Assembly: GCF_018873765.1 (NCBI RefSeq)
Contig: NC_057918.1
Location: 11,230,862 to 11,294,861, forward strand
DNA: 64,000 nucleotides
Direction of reading: 5' to 3'
Source: Telopea speciosissima
Lineage: Eukaryota; Streptophyta; Magnoliopsida; Proteales; Proteaceae
This document shows positions 1-12,742 of the stretch, piece after piece (the stretch's first letter is position 1; every line of letters starts with the position of its first letter). The position numbers were made by a program, and so were the translations under genes. Under the pieces are notes generated by a model that had not been told where the DNA came from, did not search any database, and was given only the letters and a program-made list of their open reading frames with translations.

Positions 1-1657
1 TAAATGGGTGGCACATCTCCTTGGTGCAACAGCCTAAGATGGGGTCAAAGACTTGGAGGGTATCTTTAGCTCTTAAGGATCTGCTACCAGAGCATTCTCT
101 CTGGCTAGTGGGGCAAGGAAATGTTCTTTTTTGGATTAACAATGGGTGTGGAGAGGGCTCGTTACTTGATCATGTTGATGGTGCTCTCCATGTCAACGTT
201 GAATTATGCGTTAAAGATGCACTGTAGGAAGGGGGAACTTGGGATTTAGTGGTGTTGGACAGAATTGATAATGACAGGGTGCGTTGGAAAGTTGCTAACA
301 CCAAGATCGTTCTCACTGCTAGAGAGGATAGCTTGATTTGGTCACCTGATAATGAAGGTTTGTTCTCCCTAAAATTAACGTGGAACGCTGTTCGCAGGGT
401 GCACCCCTCAGTTCCTTTTACTAGATGGATCTGGAATGGTACAATTCCTACAAAGATCGGGTTTTTCACGTGGCAAGTGATCACTGGCAGCATCACCACG
501 GACGATTCAGTCAAGCGTGCAGGGATCCCCCTAGCTTCTAAGTGTTGGTGTTGCAAACACCCACAACAGGAAACAACAACCCATGTTCTTGTGTGTGGGG
601 TTGTGGAGTCTAAGGTTTGGAGGTTTTTTGGTAACCTCTTTGATGTTCAGATCATCCCCACACAAGATTTGACGGCTAGAGTTGCATTCTGGCAGTCCAA
701 GGGGTCTTTCAAGAATATTTTCACTTTTTTCATAGGGATTCTGCCCTCTTTTATCATATGGGAGTTGTGGCGAGAGTGCAATAATAGGCGGCATAGTAAT
801 GGTGTTAGATCAGCGAACATGATTGTGTGGAAGGTTGCTCATTGGCTCAGTGAGGTACCGCTTCCTGCGTTTTCGATGACCATTAATAGTCTAAGAGAAG
901 AGCTAGCATTACAGGTTCTCAACGTCAAGCACCCCACTACCAAGCTTAAAGTTCCCCGCCCCATCTACTGGTGCCCATCTATTACTGGAGTGAAAATCAA
1001 TGTTGATGGCGCTAGTAAAGGCAACCCAGGTCTTAGTGGGGGGGGGGGGGAGGGATCATAAGGGACAGCTCGGGCTCTATGGTGTTGGCGTTTGCTAACT
1101 TCTATGGAAGGTGTACAAATATTGAAGCTGAATTGAGGGCGGTGCTAGATGGTCTAAGGATCTGTGCGAGCAGGGGTTTCTATGGGTGCCTTGTGTGCTC
1201 AGATTCCAAGAGCATTGTGCAATTCATTGCCTCAAAAGACTGCAGGGTTTGGAAGTGCTGGTACTGGTTTTTTGAGGTTATCCAGTTGGTGGAGCAACTG
1301 AAGGCGAATGTGGCATTCTCGTACAGGGAGGGTAACCGCGCAGCAGATTTTCTTGCCAATGGGGCCTGTCAGACATAAAGTAACAGCTTGTTTCAGTCGA
1401 TTAGGGAGCTCCACCCAAGCCTCGCTCGTATCATTAGAGAGGATAGGGCTGGCCTCCCCGTTTTTAGGCTTTAATGGTGTTTTCTTAGGGAGTGCTTGAG
1501 AGCTCTTCAGTTGTATGATGGGTTTGGGGTAAGGCGGGCTATGTCCCCCCCCCCCCCCCCGTGTATTTCTTTTTCAGATGCATTTCTAATAAAGGTCTAG
1601 GGGCTCCCCCGGGTCCCAGAGAATGTTCGGGGTAAAAAATAAATAAATAAATAAATT
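1..1657 (+). mobile_element. L1-type LINE remnant, 3' end with zf-RVT and RNase H regions
   Basis: Decayed 3' part of a plant L1-like non-LTR retrotransposon; its 5' end lies outside the window. Frame 3 reads a reverse-transcriptase C-terminal region (21-227), meets an in-frame TAG at 225-227, and continues through 249-1061 with the zinc-binding RVT region (Cys/His spacing in CWCCKHPQQETTTHVLVCG) into the start of an RNase H domain (NVDGASKGNPG). A G run at 1038-1050 breaks the frame, and RNase H resumes at 1079-1378 with the EAEL, SDSKSIV and EGNRAADFLA motifs, so the acidic catalytic residues are still present. After the stop come a C run (1545-1560) and a terminal (AAAT)n tail near 1636-1657, typical of LINE 3' ends. 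It is inactive because of the stop and the frameshift. Confidence 0.85.
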
Positions 1658-3065
1658 TGAGAGGATTAAAATCCCTGTGGTTACTGCATACCACCATGTG
1701 CATTTATCATATATGAGGCACAAAAGGAATTGAAGTAGGTCAGATGAGTAAAATTTGAAGGCAACTCGGGCCCCTTATTTCTTCCATGAGGCATGCCAGC
1801 CAAGTGGGGTAATATGAAACCTTTGAATACGAAGACAATACCCTGTACTGGTCAAGTGTCAAATATCAACTCCTAACTCAATTGGATGACATATACCAAA
1901 CAAATAAAAAAATCAATCACAAGGCCTACCATGTGACAATAAGGTACGACGTTGGAGGACAGTAATTGGTGTGTGGTACTGAGCATTGAAGGGTAATAAG
2001 ATAATTTCATGTGAATAGGAGAGAGATGGACTTAAAGGGTGGTAGCATACCCAGCACCTGCGGCTCAGAGAACCTTTTTCCCTTAAGGATATGGGAGGGC
2101 GTTCTTCCACAAAAAATGTGAGTATTGATTGATTAGGTATTTTAATCAATTAAGGTTTTCTTGGTTCCTTTCATATGGGCTTAGGTTGGACTTAAAAAGA
2201 TAAACAAATTCGATCTAATGATTAGGAGTTCTAGAACAATTAGGTTATATTTTCCTAATAGACCTTCAATCAAGAAAAATTGATAGAGAATTGAAGTTTG
2301 TTTGAAGTTCCACTACATGGATTTTTCTGCCACATGCTGTGGTATGGTGGCCTTCGGATTTTTCGAACATGTTGTGCATGTCACCATCATAGCAATCCTT
2401 TGATTATTGATTGAAAACAACCAAAGCCTACTTAGCAAGCAAAGACTATTAAAAAGATGATGAAAAATCTCATATATGGTGGATCATATGATTGAAATAG
2501 ATAAATCGACTTAACATGTAACTTATCTAAGGATTTTCCAATCATTACGAAATAATCAATCCATGTTAAAGAAAATTGCTAGTAAAAATCCCGTGTGGTA
2601 GTTGTGCCTAGGGTCTCTTTTCCAAAAGTTTTATCTATGGGTATTGAGCAGATTCTTGCCAATGTAAAGGTTTAAAAAGATTCCAAATTTGTGGACTAAT
2701 CTAAAATATCTAATAGATTCTAAAAATAGTCATCCTAGCATAAATCCAATTGTGTCCTTTATGTGGATATAAATAAATAAATAAATAAATATATATATAT
2801 ATATATTAGATGCTGTCCTTTATGATGCCTAGAAGTCTAGAACGACATCTCTGCAATCTACAGAAAAAGACTTATTCAAGCAATTTTTCTAATTTTAAGA
2901 ACTCCCTGGATTTATTTCTTCCAGATTGGAAAAAAAAAAATGCCAAAATAAAACGTTAGTTGCACAAGAAAAATAATTATGGGAAAAAATGAATTTTGCA
3001 TAGATTGTTTGATAATAGGAATTGTTGAAAAACAAAGAAAACCTAAATAAGTTGGGTCAAATGAT
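1658..3065. other. AT-rich intergenic stretch, no gene seen
   Basis: No coding exon or known domain is visible on either strand. It contains an (AAAT)n to (TA)n simple repeat at about 2769-2807 and otherwise unremarkable AT-rich sequence. Confidence 0.5.
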
Positions 3066-3249
3066 GGATGAGCTCCTCTCCAAGGAGCCCAGTGCCAGGG
3101 GGGCATCCAGCCATTGGACTATGCCGCACACATCTCGATATATGGCTGATTGGGCACACGCTGGCATGTGTGTAGCACAGTCCAGCCCTTAGATGCCCCT
3201 TGAGCATTCCCTTGGGCATTGAGCTCACTGGAGAGGAGCCAGATCCGCT
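3066..3249. mobile_element. Foldback/MITE-like hairpin element
   Basis: The two ends are imperfect inverted repeats: the left arm carries GAGCTCCTCTCC followed by a GGCATC..GGACT..GCCGCACACAT series, and the right arm read in reverse carries GGCTCCTCTCC, GGGGCATCTAAGG, GGACTGTGC and ACACACATGCC. It is flanked by a 7-bp direct repeat AAATGAT (3059-3065 and 3250-3256), suggesting a target-site duplication of a hAT-like non-autonomous element. It has no coding capacity. Confidence 0.6.
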
Positions 3250-3256
3250 AAATGAT

Positions 3257-5458
3257 TGATGTGAACTACAAATTCAAATTTCACTTATCTAAGGAATATT
3301 CTTCCATATATTCAGTGGTCAAAATAATGAAACCACGAGTGTATGTGATCAGATTATGTTTATGGAGAGTGGTTTCACTTTCACATAACATCTGTGAAAA
3401 AATCTTTTTATATTTTTCTAGGAAAGAGAATGCTATTTCGTCACGTGCAGCATGCAATCCTTGCATCAAGATACGAGGCTTCGCAAAATGATTGTTGCGC
3501 CCTCTGGGATTTCCACCTTTCCATGGGGGCACGACAGTCGTTTTGCATGGCCCTATGTTTGAGTGCAAGACCTGCACACTGCACGTGATGAGGTAGGTAG
3601 CATTCTTTCTCCCTATATTAATTTTAAAAAATTAGATTTTAAGAGCGGCAAAACTAAGGATATTGATAAGAAGAAGCTTACATGAAAGAATACATACTCT
3701 ATCATCCCCTCCCCCCACCTCAAAAATAAATAAACAAGATAGGTCAATAGGGAATCTACTATAAAAAAAAATTTGCCTCATAGCATAGCCCCTGCAACAG
3801 CGTAGGATCAGTAAAAACATAGACAAGGACATCAACATAGATGGGATTTTATATTTCACGTATGAGAATGTTATGGTAATTTCATACGCTTATTTTGATT
3901 GGCCTTGAGGCCATTGCCCAGACGGCGTTATTTTTCCCAAAAATATTTATAATAAAAAAAAAATTTGATATCTCAGGGGTGTAATAATGAAACAATAAGA
4001 TCCATAACTTTTCATACTTTGGACAAAAGTGCAGCACTTTAAATGGCTTCTCCATATGCAATAGCAAAAGAGAAACCTTCGAAGTACTTTTATGCTACGG
4101 GCCTACAGCCCATAAAGACCCGGAATTCTTGAATTCTCTCTCTTTCATAACACACAAAAACATTGAAGCACACTCTTATTTGCACTAATTTTTTTTATTT
4201 TTATTTTTTTTTGGGGTGGGGGTGGGGGTGGGGGTGGGGTTGAAACTCAAATTTGCACTAGTCACATGCTTGCTTGCTCAAGTGGTTACATATCATGTGC
4301 TTGAGAGCATGAAGAACCATGGAGATGAGGAAATCAATTTGGTTTGGCACTAATTGCTTTAGTGGTGTTCGATTGATCTTCAAAACATGCAATTCAAGTA
4401 CGCAAGTACTGGAAGTAGAAAGGAATTTGAAGAAGACAAATTAAGAATTAAACACTAACACCAAATAGAATTAGAAGCTAGCTATGTATACCCAACTGAT
4501 CGATGAACACTTCAATGAGATAACCCAATATCGATCGATCTCACTCTCACCCATGTAATTAATGACTAATGAGAGATAGGTAGATAGAGCAAGTGGATGG
4601 AGAAGAATAAGGAAAATATATACCAAATGTGTAGTATACTGAAGGAGCCCACCACCACCCTTATCGGTATCTAATCCCGTTATTATCAAATATCAAGCTC
4701 CAAACCCATAACCACAAAATCAAATATGCAGTCCAGTCCAGTGCAGTGCAGTGCAGTGCAGCGGATCCCCACGTTAGCGTGCGTTACATCATGATGGGTT
4801 CCACACCTTCACACCCTGTAGCCCACACCCCCTATGGCCATGGGGTCGGGTCACGTGATATGCCTCATGGCTTCTCTAACGTTGACCCTCCCTCCCTCAT
4901 GCGGTCATGCCCTTCCCACTTTAATTTTATCCTTAGTTCCTCCAAATGCCAGACCACCCACTCACCAACCCACCGACTCCGACCCACTTACACAAACACA
5001 GAGAGAGAGAGAGAGAGGGTTAGTTTAGTAACTTTAGTAAATAGCATATGTAGAGGTGAAAGCCATTTGTGTGATTTGCGCTCCGGGGTTTGAAAATAAT
5101 AATTAATTAACGTAGTTTGATGTATCGAAATTGAGGAGTAGAGATAAGTTGCGAAACGAAAGGAAATGAGAGGGTTTGTCAGTGAAATAGTCTTTTTATT
5201 ATTATTATTATTATAATATTATAATATGACATAAATTACTACAGTCCTTTGGAAATGGATTCCTTGGAATCAATCCAACCATTGTTTGGTCCACAGACCA
5301 AAACCTAGCGTCCTAGGCTTGTAGGTAGCTAGAAGAAATAAGAAGAAGAAGAAGACGAAAGACAAACAAATTAAAGTGGATATTAAAGAGCAAGAAAGAC
5401 ATAATAAAGGGGTGGAAGGGGGTTCTAACTAATCTCTCTCTCCAAATCTCTCTCTCCA
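3257..5458. other. Intergenic stretch downstream of the PRE-type gene
   Basis: No gene recognised. It holds a G-rich tract of GGGGGT-type units at 4213-4239 that could form a G-quadruplex, repeated CAGTC/CAGTG units at about 4733-4762, a GA run at about 5001-5017 and an AGAAGA-rich stretch near 5335-5360. Open frames here are short and show no domain. Confidence 0.45.
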
Positions 5459-6194
5459 TTACATAAGTAAACTCCTAATTATGGCTGCTTGGGCACTACT
5501 GGTGTCTGTATTGGCCAATAGCTCAGATAGTCGCTCGGTCAGATCGTCCACTTCTCTGTGTAAGTTCCTAATATAGTTGCACGTCTCTTGTAGCACCTTA
5601 GCTGCCGATACCTGTACCCAGATTAAACTTTTACTTAGAAACAAATAATTCAAATTAAGGAATGAGATTTAGAAGAATTAATCCATACTTAATAAATCCT
5701 TCCTTCCTTTCTTTCTTTCTTTAGTGTGAATGTGTGTGTGTGTGTGTGTGTGTACGAGCGCGTCTTGATTGTGCGTGTCATCATATCCAGTAGAAGAGGT
5801 TCATTGGGGGGAGCAAATGGAGTCCCATGCACCCCACACACTCAATAAGTGAAGGGTTAGATAGATAGATAGATAGATAGACCACAAAATAAAAGAAAAC
5901 ATGAGGTTGTGGGCATGACCCAACTTGGTGTACCAAACCAGAAAATGGGCCAAAGCTAGCAGCTGCTAGGGAGGTCTCAGACCACACAAAATTAACAGAG
6001 AGATAAAGAAGGAAGAGAATATGTATATTAATTAATTATTTCAAACAACAACAACACGCACGCACCTTGTCTGAATGCCTCTCACGAAGTTCTGGTAGAA
6101 GTTGCTGTAACTTGGAAACAAGATCGTTGATCTGATCATCTGTGATCCTGGAACTCCCTGATGACTGCCTTGAACGAGACCTTCTGCTAGACAT
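5459..6194 (-). CDS. PRE6: Atypical (non-DNA-binding) bHLH protein, PRE6/KIDARI-like
   Basis: Encodes a 93-residue helix-loop-helix protein of the PACLOBUTRAZOL RESISTANCE family, nuclear antagonists that dimerise with inhibitory HLH factors and promote cell elongation downstream of brassinosteroid, gibberellin and light signals. Exon 1 is 6066-6194 (43 codons, start [10 protein letters not shown]) and exon 2 is 5459-5611 (50 codons, ending AAIIRSLLM then stop); the intron has GT-AG ends and joins SDK to [21 protein letters not shown]. Helix 1 is about residues 22-37, helix 2 about 46-74. The basic region lacks the His/Glu/Arg DNA-contact pattern, as known for this family. Length matches the usual 92-94 residues. 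The start is the only ATG in frame before the conserved N-terminus. Among Arabidopsis members, remembered sequence resembles PRE6/KDR most ([18 protein letters not shown]). The intron carries TG and GATA repeats. Confidence 0.93.
5731..5880. repeat. TG and GATA microsatellites in the PRE-type gene intron
   Basis: A pure (TG)n run at 5731-5753 is followed by GATA units at about 5858-5880. Both lie inside the single intron (5612-6065) and are likely length-polymorphic. Confidence 0.85.
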
Positions 6195-6358
6195 CTTCAA
6201 GACTGTCAGAAACGACAAAATGTAGAGAGGAAAGATCTTGTTGATGTCAGCTGAGAGAGAGAGCCTGAGACACCACAGTTCAGAGGGGAGATGGGGGAAT
6301 GGACTGGAAGAAGCTAGGTAGCGAGAGAACTTAAAAGAAAAAGAGTGTCAGATACAAG

Positions 6359-6533
6359 CTATATAGATAAAAAAAAGCTCCTGTAGACGAAGAAAATTGG
6401 GAGCAGGAGATTGAAGAGAAACAGAGGGAGAGAGAGAGAGAGAGAGAAAGCACAATAACACAAGTAGTGGTGTTGGGAGTGAAGAAGACAAGTGCATGGG
6501 AGAAAGCAGTGGGCTAGACTTGTCTTTAAATAG
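6359..6533 (-). promoter_or_regulatory. Candidate TATA boxes of the PRE-type gene
   Basis: Two TATA-like motifs precede the ATG at 6194 on the minus strand: CTATATAG at 6359-6366 and CTATTTAAAG at 6524-6533. The DNA between the ATG and the second is CT-rich on the gene strand, as in many plant 5' leaders. Which one is used cannot be told from sequence alone. Confidence 0.4.
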
Positions 6534-6914
6534 GGTTTGAGAACATATGTATGTGTATGTGAGAGAGAGAGTTCTGGAGACCCGCCATACTGTCCCTCTC
6601 TTTGTGTCTCCAAGTCGGGGTTTGATTTCAAGTGGGCTGGGGGAAATGTGCTTAGTTTTGAGCCAACGACCCGGCCCTCTCTCTCTCTCTCTCTATCTCT
6701 GTGTCAGATTCAACACGTTATATTTAATAAAACGAACCAATTATAAAAAACCAATAGATTTCTGAGAGAGAGAAGAGAGAGACAGAGAGGAAGAGGAAAT
6801 TTTGATAAAGAAAATGTTATAAACACAGTAAAAAACACACCCATCCTCTCTCTCTCTCCCCCACTTTTTCTAGAAAACAGAACTACGGGAGCTAAGCAAA
6901 GAGGAGTATCTACG

Positions 6915-6960
6915 TTGACCGGTCAAGGGTCCTTAAGGCAGGGCATCAACATGACACGTG
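6915..6960. promoter_or_regulatory. W-box palindrome and G-box upstream of the PRE-type gene
   Basis: TTGACCGGTCAA at 6915-6926 is a perfect palindrome of two W-box cores, and CACGTG at 6955-6960 is a G-box. They lie about 720-770 bp upstream of the ATG at 6194. WRKY proteins bind the first type; bHLH/bZIP proteins and BZR1 bind the second. Function here is inferred only. Confidence 0.35.
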
Positions 6961-9589
6961 GAGTGTTTTAAGCATCTATGTTTCACCCTCCCGATTCCTC
7001 GGCAACCAACGATTTTGATTATTATTTTAATATCAGCTGTTAATTAGGGAGTAACTGCTATGGTGAGGTGAGCTCTTTCTGTATTAAAAAGTTCAACTTT
7101 ACTTTGGGGTCCACAAAAGAAGTTATCGTCTCTCTTGGCCCATGGGGTGGGGTGATGGGGAGTTTTCCAGTTTCCTTTTTCTTTCTCTTTCTCTTTCTCT
7201 TTCTCTTTCCACCACCATAATTAATTTGAATTTCTTCATTCTTTCCACTCTTTCTTTTTCTTTTCTCATTGATGGTTCATCAGGTACGTACACCATACTC
7301 TCTTGCCCATTCCTTATTTCCTTCTTCACATCAATATATATACCTGCCGACTAACCCTTTTTAGGGGATGAATGGCCATGACAAAGATTATTGTTATCAA
7401 CATTGTACCATGTCTTACCAAAAAAAAAAAAAAAAAACTTTGTAATATGAAAACTGAGGCAACTCAATAACTCAGCTATTGTTATTCAACCATGGCGGCT
7501 AGGGGTATTAAATTTTGTTGTCCAAATGTATAGGACTTTACAGATCATCCCATCCACCGAGATGTCAGTGAACACGTTCTCATTGGCTGCCCTATACGTG
7601 TGATCCTTGCACTCCCCTACAAAGAACGCTCCCCCCAATTAATAATTGTGATGTATAATGTAAGAACGTAATTTAAGGTGTTTTTAGAAGGGAGGGGGAA
7701 TGTTGTTGTAGTATAATGGAGTGTCACACTAAACTTATTATTTTGATCACCAATTCCCTTATTGCAGTAGTTTTTGTGGAAGATATATCTCAAAGTTAGG
7801 CAAATAGTTCACCCCCCATTTATCAATAAAGCAATAGTTTTGAAAAACTCTCGTCTCCCTCAGGAAGATCTGAGTGAAACGATTTCTCACATCAACAGTG
7901 ATATCTCAAACAATTGAAAGTCTGGTCCGCATTTTATTCCGGAACATCCTGAAATTTCTCTGCTTCATCCACAAGTGAGCTATATAGTACGTAGTACAAA
8001 ATGTCACATTACCAACAATACTTCCAACTTGATCATCTCCAAACCCCCTAACAACCCACTCAACTATTGTTGTGCACAATACCACTATTGTAAATATTAA
8101 ATTCATATGATTTAGGGTTTTATTTTTGTTTTATGACAAACAGTAGGTTAGGTTAGGTTAGATTATTTAACAGATGGGAAGTACAAGAGGGGGGGAAGAT
8201 TACTAGCTACTTGTAAGAGTACATGGTTGAAGTGGAACTAAAAAAAAAACCCCATACATAGCTAGTTCAAGCAGTGAACTGTCTATTCAATGTTCAGTTT
8301 TAACAAAGAAGCCCCCGCTCCACATAGCTCCAAATTGTGAGATGTGATTATTAATTGAAAAAAATGAATCCATAATGGAACCTAGCAATATCATGTCCCC
8401 TTCAATATTAGGCAATTGAGTGAATGTATCATAGATTTTTCCTCAACAAGATTAATTGAGCTAGAGTCTCTTATTGAAAAATGAAGCAAGGCATTTCTTG
8501 GTAATTTTCTTTATATAATTTCATTTTCCAATTAGATATAGAATTTTAGGGTTTTACACCTTAGATGTTTAGTTGTCAATAGTTTTGAAATGTTTCGATA
8601 AAAGGGAAAATGGCCAAAAGAGAGGCCTTACCCTATCACATGGTGTGTTGCCACATAAATAGAGGATCGCCGTAGTCTAAATTTCAAATCCTTTTCAAAT
8701 GCATGTGGTTACCTGAATCTCGTACTGTGTTTAGAAGCTTTTCTTTTTTCGAATCGTCTTCCGAGTTAACTCACTAGAGGTACGTTCAAAATCTCCTGTA
8801 GCTAGCCACCATGCATGACAGAGTGAGTTATAGATCGATGACATTATGATCAGAAGCATAATTTGTTTAATTAGTTTGGGTAATTAAAATAATTAAGCAA
8901 ATTAAATAGTATATATTGGCAGAGATGTAAGGTTAATGATCAAAGGCACGTGAAGGAGGGAGGGATAATTTGGATTTCAAATCTGATCTGATGGGTGGAA
9001 TTCCCCATAAAAGTTTGGTTTATTTATATCTGCCAAAGAAAGGGTTTCGATAAGCAAAACCAAACCCACACAGAGAGAGGAAATAACATAGAAATGAGGG
9101 AGGATATATGGATGGGCCGAAACTGTTATGGACTTGTATTTCAAAAGCTTAATTGGACAGTAGAGTAGTTGAAAGGGGTTACAATTTATAAAAACTCACT
9201 TTCATCCATAGTTCTTCATCAACTGTTTCTGCAGTGGTAAAAAGGGGTTTTACTGTACTTGCTAGATATGAATTATTATTATTAAGTGGTTTCTTTCTTT
9301 TGATAATTATAAGCAGAAGAAGTCAAGATTCAAGAATCAAGATGGTTAAGTCTCCAAGACAGCTATCAAATTCCAAACTGTTTTAAGTCTTTAAAAGATA
9401 AAACTGGGAGTCAATCTAGCCTCACAGCAGGCCGGCTTAGACTGAGAGAAGTAAGCCTTATATCGATCGAAAGAGAGGCGGAGATTAAGGCCGTAGTTAT
9501 GGCTCTTCTGTCGCATACTAATACTTGCATGATTAAAACTTAAAAAAGCTCCTCCTCCTCCTCTTCCTCCTCCTGAGGAAGAATGATCC
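6961..9589. other. Intergenic stretch, simple repeats only
   Basis: No gene recognised. It contains TTTCTC/CTTT units at about 7165-7210, a poly(A) run near 7419-7437, and AT-rich unique-looking sequence. The only frames above 60 codons are repeat-derived or without a domain. Confidence 0.45.
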
Positions 9590-9722
9590 CGATTTTTTAC
9601 TGTCGAGCTGTCAGGCAGGACCGTATTGCTCAGATACGGTGCTACGCATAATGATCGTCTTATCCCTACTCGGATAAGACATTAAGGAGGATCCTACCGG
9701 ATAACTCGGCAGTAAAAAATCA
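9590..9722. mobile_element. Foldback element, core-sharing family copy 1
   Basis: Inverted arms at 9590-9622 and 9689-9722 (CGATTTTTTACTGTCGAGCT against TGATTTTTTACTGCCGAGTT after reversal) enclose a core with ATGATCGTCTTATCCCTACTC. The arm start and the core motif recur in the elements at 14572, 39565 and 44575. No coding capacity. Confidence 0.65.
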
Positions 9723-10543
9723 AAATTGGAGGAAGAATAGAATTTTGCATTACAAACAAATTGTCAATAAAGGTGGTAAATTACAACAATATAAGGTTAA
9801 TAATAATTAGAGTTCATCTATATATAATAAGGTATAATTCTTTGTAGATGCAAATTAAAACCCTACACATGGTGCACACCGGATCCGGAGAGAAGTGATA
9901 TAAATATTATCTGGTGGTGATATTGGTATGACGTTGGAAGTTGAAATTAATCATTATGATGATGGGTGCATGGTTCCAAAGTTAATGGTATTGGTATATA
10001 ACGTGTGTATGGAATAGAACATGAACATGTATATGTATGTATGTGACATCTGGTGTTTATGTGTTTTTTTTAATGAACCAGATGTTGGGGGAGGGGGGAG
10101 GAAGGGAAGAATACACATTGGTTGATTGTTGGAGAAACACATTTGACTGTTTATAAAAAATAAACATAAGGGAGAAAGTTCCCTAAAAGGTAATGTGGTT
10201 CATACGTTAGTGTTCGAGGCCAATGAGAGCATGCATGGAAGCATTAACAATGGGTGAAATTTCTATAGTCATGGAAATTCTCACATAGTTTGAAGATGTT
10301 TTTTGGAATGCGCATATATGATATTGTCTCCTTTATTTGACATAATACGTTTTAAAGTCGTGAAGCCCATCTGTCAAATCGGATAATATCATGCCATCAG
10401 TGGGACCAGGTTTGTGATACTTCAATTTCTACATTTTATAGGGGACAGGACGGTTATTTAACGTTCCTTTTTATTTGAGCACAAAGGTCACGGCCATTCA
10501 GGGTTCTTTTTCCTCCAAAAATAAAAAAATAAAAAATAATAAA

Positions 10544-10644
<101 letters not shown>

Positions 10645-11093
10645 AACACAAACCAATGCAATAAATTCACTCTCGAACTCGACTCTCTCTACTGCTACAA
10701 CCTCCACCCCCATCACCACCACCATCGCCACCACCAGAACCTCCACCACCAGAACCTCCACCACCATCGCTCCAAAATGGAAGTTATACTTTTGTTAATA
10801 TATATTTTATACGTGTTATTGTTCTATTTTAATGACAGAAATATTTTTTTTCCTAGTTTTACCATACAACATTTTTTTCAACAGAAGTAACCTGATGAAT
10901 AGAAACACAAAAAAAAAATTATTTCTGACTCAAAAATACAAATTTGGAATAGAAACGTTGTAATAAAGACCCCAATAACCAAGACCAAGCCCATTTGTTT
11001 TTGCATTTTTCAGTACTAAGATTAAAAAAGTAAAAAAAAAATAAAAAAAAATATCCATGTTCCTTGTAATTAATTTAATATATCATGTAGCTA

Positions 11094-11288
11094 GGTCTGT
11101 AAACGGATCGGATTCGGTTCGGATAGTGCTATATCCGCATCCGCATCCGATTAGCTATCGGACGGATTCGGATAGTGCTAAACGGATACGGATCGGATAT
11201 TTTATCCGTTTACATGTAAATATCCGCATCTGTTTAGCTTTCGGACGGATACGGAAACGGATATTTCAGCTATTCATTTACACCCCTA
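11094..11288. repeat. Dispersed CGGATA-rich repeat with TGTAAA termini
   Basis: Dense CGGAT/ATCCG motifs lie between a left end GTCTGTAAACGG and a right end CATTTACACCCC, which is its approximate inverse. Related ends occur at 18022-18111 and 19473-19622. This resembles the common plant repeats that begin GGGTGTAAAT. Confidence 0.5.
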
Positions 11289-12289
11289 CATGTAACCCAT
11301 TAATTAATGTCTAGATATCTTCATATGCACAGTTAATATCTAGCTAGTATTCTCCAGTATCAGATTGATTTTAAGTTATCTTTTTCTTAGTTATCATCCC
11401 CATATATTAATAAAATTATTAAGTAATGGTCTTAATAGGTCTACTTCATATTGTGATATTAATCACTCAACCATCTATCATAGTTTTGGAACATGGAGAT
11501 CGATCGAACTGCATATCCTGTTAATATATTTAAAGTAATAAAGGGTGTAGATGCCTCATTACTAAATTAAATTTGACTACCTAGACAACCCCAAAATCAT
11601 AAGAACTGCAAAAAAATCCTTATAGTGACTTGAAGAGCCAAATAAAATTATATTGCTACACTCAGAGAATTGATTAATTATATAAGAACAAATGCATACA
11701 TTATATAAACAATCGAGCTACTTACTTAAAACCCATTAAATATTGATCACTCTTTCAGTCTTTCTGTTTATAGAAAGTTTCTTCTATTTATCATTGTCAG
11801 GATTTCTAGGTATAAGACTCAATAGAGTTTAAACCTTAAGAAGCCCAACAACTTGATTCCCTTTCTACGTTGTGATTGGCTACTTGTTCAGAAACTATAT
11901 ATTATTATTATTATTATTATTATAATAGTGTGATTCCCTTTTGTTTGTGTTTAAGATCCCATGGTTTAGGATTATCTTAATACCAGTTTATCATAAACAC
12001 CTTTTAGTGATAATGCAGTTGATTACATTACGCAGCTAATGCAAAATATGGACGATAAACACGTGTTGTATTGTTAACCCTTTCAAACATGATCAAATGG
12101 GTCATCCCAAATTAAACACTTTTTTTATTTATGAAAACAATATGACAATGTGCCATAATGACTCCCTTAATCATCTTAATTAGCTGTATTAGTCTTCTCC
12201 AAGTTCCCACCTACAACTTTTCGTCTTATACATCACTTGATCGTCATTAAACTTATAAACTTCTAAGACCTCCTTATATGTGTGATCAC

Positions 12290-12742
12290 TGTTGGGATTG
12301 ATGTGTCTTGTATTCTGCGGATCTACATAATTGTAATTGGTATGTATTTTTAATTGGAACAGGTTTTGGCTCAATTATATGTACAAAGGTAGAATTATTA
12401 TAATTATGTGAGGATTAGGGTTTTGGATTTCCTTGTACATTGTCTTTGTATGGAAAAACATGCTAACAAGCAAAGGGGTAGAATTGTAATTATATGAAGA
12501 TTAGGGTTTTGACTTTCCCTATATATTGTCTTTGTGTGGACTATGGCCAAAATCTGGTAACAAGTAAAAGGGAACACTGTGTGAGATGGAAGTGGTATAG
12601 AGAGTTTTTCAGGAAATAGTGAAAAATCTCTGATTCTCTCGGGTGAATGTAAACAATATTGCTGAACCACGATAAATTTCTTTGCACAGTGTGTGATTGT
12701 TTGCTTGAGTTCTTCCTTGCGGTTGTGCGTTTGACCCCAACA
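12290..12742 (+). mobile_element. Solo LTR of a Copia-type retrotransposon
   Basis: The segment begins TGTTGGG and ends CCCAACA, the terminal inverted repeats expected of an LTR. It is flanked by ATCAC on the left and ATCAT on the right, an almost perfect 5-bp target-site duplication. The 3' part (about 12640-12740) has the layout usual for Copia LTR ends. No primer-binding site or polyprotein follows, so it is a solo LTR. Inside, a segment of about 65 bp beginning GTAGAATT is repeated (from about 12391 and 12478). Confidence 0.72.

Noticed and set aside
4746-5093. 115-codon frame starting in CAGTG repeats
   Set aside because: Begins in a simple repeat and ends in a GA repeat; the composition follows the DNA, not a protein.
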